Assembly (NCBI GenBank): GCA_016296505.1 | Contig: JAEDJD010000018.1 | Location: 1 to 40,438, forward strand | Length of the DNA stretch: 40,438 bases | DNA from: Oscillospiraceae bacterium | GTDB lineage: Bacteria; Bacillota; Clostridia; Oscillospirales; Ruminococcaceae | Direction of reading: 5' to 3' | Shown: one piece after another, positions 38,442-40,438 of the stretch | How the letters are laid out: each line of letters opens with the position of its first letter | How positions within the stretch are numbered: position 1 is the stretch's first letter | Notes under the pieces: generated by a model | The model's database searches: none | What the model saw: only the letters and a program-made list of their open reading frames with translations | What the model was told of the DNA's origin: nothing | Position numbers and translations under genes: made by a program

Positions 38442-40196
38442 TCACAACCTTGTTGTCAGCAAACTGCCGATGATTGTCAGATGACTGATATCGAGATTAC
38501 TCCATTTACGGAATCTGCCGTAAAGTCCGAATGCGATCAGTGCCGATGGTTTGCCGTCCTGCTCCGCAAGATATAACACCGCACCAAGCAGATTCTCATG
38601 CGCCAGACGCGTATAAACTGCGTCGTCAATGCCTTCGAGCACATTGATATTGTCGATCACGCAGACATGATCCGCGTTGTAATGCTGCGTGAATGGTTCG
38701 GCGGTCAGCATTGCCGCATCGTCTGCGAACGGGTGTCCCCAGCTATATGCAGCCTGCCAATCGGATGCCTTGAAAATCTGGATGCCGTCCAGACCGAACT
38801 GCGCCCCGACGCGCTGCAAAACGCTCTGCATCTCTGGCTTACCGCATAAAAATTCCTGTACAAGATCAGCCGTGAAGCCGGCATTGCTCTGCATGGGCGG
38901 TATGGCATATAAATCTGAAAAATCGCGCGCGCGGTTCGGCTGTACGGCACCGTGCTTCTGCACATCGTATATTACGTAGCGATTATGCCCCTTTTCATGT
39001 GCAATATAGAGCGCTTTATCTGCCAGCATAAACAGAGATTCATAGTTCTTTGCGTCATTCGGATAACACGCTGCGCCCATAGAACAGGTGATATGCGCAA
39101 GCGATTTTTGTTCGCCGCTGGATTCCCATGCCCACTCGAATTTTGTGCGGATTGCACGCAGAATGCCGCGCAGATCGGTTTCGTCCGCTATGCCCTCCAA
39201 TACAAGCAGGAACATACCGCCGCCGATTCTTCCGGCTGCGCCGCGCGTCCCGATTTCTGTTTTAAGGATATGAGAGAGCGTAAACAATACTTCGTCGCCG
39301 TACATATGTCCATAGCGGTCGTTGATGCCTTTGAAGTCGTCGATTGTCAGCAGTACAAGGCTGACGGTTTCTGCAGGCTGTGCGGCAAGAACCGCCTTTG
39401 TGTGAGCTGTGATTGCACTTTTATTGAGCAGATCGGTCGCAGAATCGCGTGTAGCTTCGCTCAACCAGCTTGGTTCCTTGCTCTTGTATTTGGCGTGCAG
39501 GAATCCGATTGTGCCGAGCACTTCGCGGCTGCCGGGCGCTTCGGAACGCGTTACGCCGCGAAATGCACAGTATTCCATCTGTTGTCCGTTTGCGCAGACG
39601 CTTGTTTCCAGTTCGTACTGGAAGCGGTTTGCGCCGGATTCAATATCTGTGCATAGCTTCTCGAATTTCGGGATATCCCGTTCCTCGATCATAGATTTTT
39701 CGATTGCCTGCGCTTTCCATTCCGAAAGCCGCATATCTGTCAGGATGTTTTCACGACAGCAATCGAAGCGCATCAGCTGGATCCGTTTTGTCCGGAATGA
39801 ATAACGAAACGCCATATCACGCATTAGATTCAGGAAAAAGCGATATTGGGTGTTTTCAGCGGTTGTCTGCAAAAGCTGCCGCTGCATCTGGTAGGCGTCG
39901 GTGACGCGAAGCTGATACTGTCTGTTTTCGCCCTCGCCGCGTGCGGTGACGCTGACGAGCATCCAACGATAATCAGAAGCAATGCCGCGCATCCGGAATG
40001 CAAGCTGCTCTGTCTGACCGTCTCGCAGACTGTGCGCGAGTCCGAGCAGCCGTTCCGTATCCGCTTCGTGAACCGTTCGCAAAATCGAATAGATGACATC
40101 GTCTCCGAAATAATGAAAAAATGCCGCGTCCGCATAGAGCATATGAAAATGTGCGTCTGTCGTGACGCAGCCGTTCATGGGCTTGGTACTGATCAT
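38442..40196 (-). CDS. PAS / degenerate GGDEF / GAF-like protein
   Basis: A 584-residue soluble protein. Residues 1-115 look like a PAS domain, a second PAS-like block follows (about 120-260), then a GGDEF domain (about 270-440) and a C-terminal GAF-like domain (about 450-584). The GGDEF fold keeps its nucleotide and metal helix (DDFKGINDRYGHMYGDEVL), but the signature reads GGGMF (residues 325-329), so the acidic residues needed to make cyclic di-GMP are lost. The RxxD product-inhibition site is not seen either. It is probably a non-catalytic receptor or regulator, possibly of GTP or of a ligand sensed by the PAS/GAF parts. The ATG at 40196 lies 7 nt after GAGAGGTG. It may be cotranscribed with the HEAT-like gene. 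Confidence 0.88.
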   Translation of the reverse strand: MISTKPMNGCVTTDAHFHMLYADAAFFHYFGDDVIYSILRTVHEADTERLLGLAHSLRDGQTEQLAFRMRGIASDYRWMLVSVTARGEGENRQYQLRVTDAYQMQRQLLQTTAENTQYRFFLNLMRDMAFRYSFRTKRIQLMRFDCCRENILTDMRLSEWKAQAIEKSMIEERDIPKFEKLCTDIESGANRFQYELETSVCANGQQMEYCAFRGVTRSEAPGSREVLGTIGFLHAKYKSKEPSWLSEATRDSATDLLNKSAITAHTKAVLAAQPAETVSLVLLTIDDFKGINDRYGHMYGDEVLFTLSHILKTEIGTRGAAGRIGGGMFLLVLEGIADETDLRGILRAIRTKFEWAWESSGEQKSLAHITCSMGAACYPNDAKNYESLFMLADKALYIAHEKGHNRYVIYDVQKHGAVQPNRARDFSDLYAIPPMQSNAGFTADLVQEFLCGKPEMQSVLQRVGAQFGLDGIQIFKASDWQAAYSWGHPFADDAAMLTAEPFTQHYNADHVCVIDNINVLEGIDDAVYTRLAHENLLGAVLYLAEQDGKPSALIAFGLYGRFRKWSNLDISHLTIIGSLLTTRL

Positions 40197-40221
40197 GTTT
40201 CGCACCTCTCTTTCCAGTTTT

Positions 40222-40250
40222 ATTATAACAAAAATAAGAATTGCTGTCAA
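40222..40250 (-). promoter_or_regulatory. Promoter of the PAS/GGDEF gene
   Basis: The minus strand has a perfect TTGACA (40250-40245), 17 bp and a perfect TATAAT (40227-40222), about 25 bp before the ATG. Confidence 0.85.
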
Positions 40251-40285
40251 CTTTGACGAGTGTAGGATTATTTTAGATTTACCTC

Positions 40286-40314
40286 TTGACAAACGCGGCA
40301 AAATATGATATAAT
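40286..40314 (+). promoter_or_regulatory. Promoter of the tRNA-Gly gene
   Basis: TTGACA (40286-40291), 17 bp, TATAAT (40309-40314): a perfect consensus, as usual for tRNA genes. The transcript may run on into more tRNA genes past the window. Confidence 0.88.
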
Positions 40315-40365
40315 AACTCTTGCAGTGCCGGAAAGATACCGAACTGACCGCACTGGAATCAAGAT

Positions 40366-40436
<71 letters not shown>

Positions 40437-40438
40437 TC

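Overview
The window looks like chromosomal DNA of a Gram-positive, spore-forming clostridial anaerobe, most likely a Ruminococcus-like member of the Oscillospiraceae. The reasons are a secreted CotH-type protein ending in a type I dockerin (a cellulosome-type plug), the sporulation pair spoIIGA-sigE with a Spo0A-type promoter, a type III glutamine synthetase, FeoA/FeoB with its Cys-rich companion, strong AGGAGG ribosome sites, consensus TTGACA/TATAAT promoters, and a flavin-based NADH/NADPH/ferredoxin enzyme. I see no prophage, insertion sequence or CRISPR array. Species assignment is inference.

Layout. 1-4.4 kb: a large DUF2079 membrane protein (-), a 32-residue membrane microprotein (+), two tandem YbjN-like proteins (-) and the vitamin transporter pnuC (-). 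4.5-9.9 kb: lysS, greA and carB, all on the minus strand. 10.1-14.0 kb: a plus-strand operon of GntR/YtrA-type repressor, ABC ATPase, two ABC-2 type membrane proteins and a CPBP-family membrane protease. 14.1-16.7 kb: a copper P-type ATPase with a CopZ-like domain fused to its C-terminus. 16.7-21.1 kb: a minus-strand three-gene operon (HydC/NuoE-like, HydB/NuoF-like, GltD/NfnB-like) matching the plan of the Sporomusa-type Nfn (Stn) transhydrogenase. 21.3-24.5 kb: feoA-feoB-FeoB-associated protein behind a DtxR/MntR-like palindrome. 24.6-26.4 kb: pyrophosphatase and PRPP synthetase. 26.5-29.3 kb: the dockerin-bearing CotH protein. 29.4-34.9 kb: a minus-strand run glnN-mutY-(repeat/zinc-ribbon membrane protein)-pyrE. 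35.1-36.7 kb: spoIIGA-sigE. 36.7-40.2 kb: an AT-rich acyltransferase, a HEAT-like protein and a PAS/degenerate-GGDEF protein (-). The right edge holds tRNA-Gly(TCC).

How the genes fit together. PRPP made by prs is used by pyrE, and carB supplies carbamoyl phosphate to the same pyrimidine pathway; pyrophosphatase pulls PPi-releasing steps forward. FeoAB imports the ferrous iron that the Fe-S-rich Stn-like complex, MutY and other clusters need. SpoIIGA should activate pro-SigE in the mother cell.

Most worth a second look: the Stn-like operon; a copA promoter whose -10 lies in the loop of a textbook terminator; a possible internal start that would release a free copper chaperone from copA; a terminator-like hairpin whose T-run abuts the pnuC ribosome site; a membrane zinc-ribbon protein with seventeen 18-bp tandem repeats; a GGDEF protein whose signature has become GGGMF; and a spoIIG promoter that appears to keep the unusual 22-bp spacer with a perfect 0A box.
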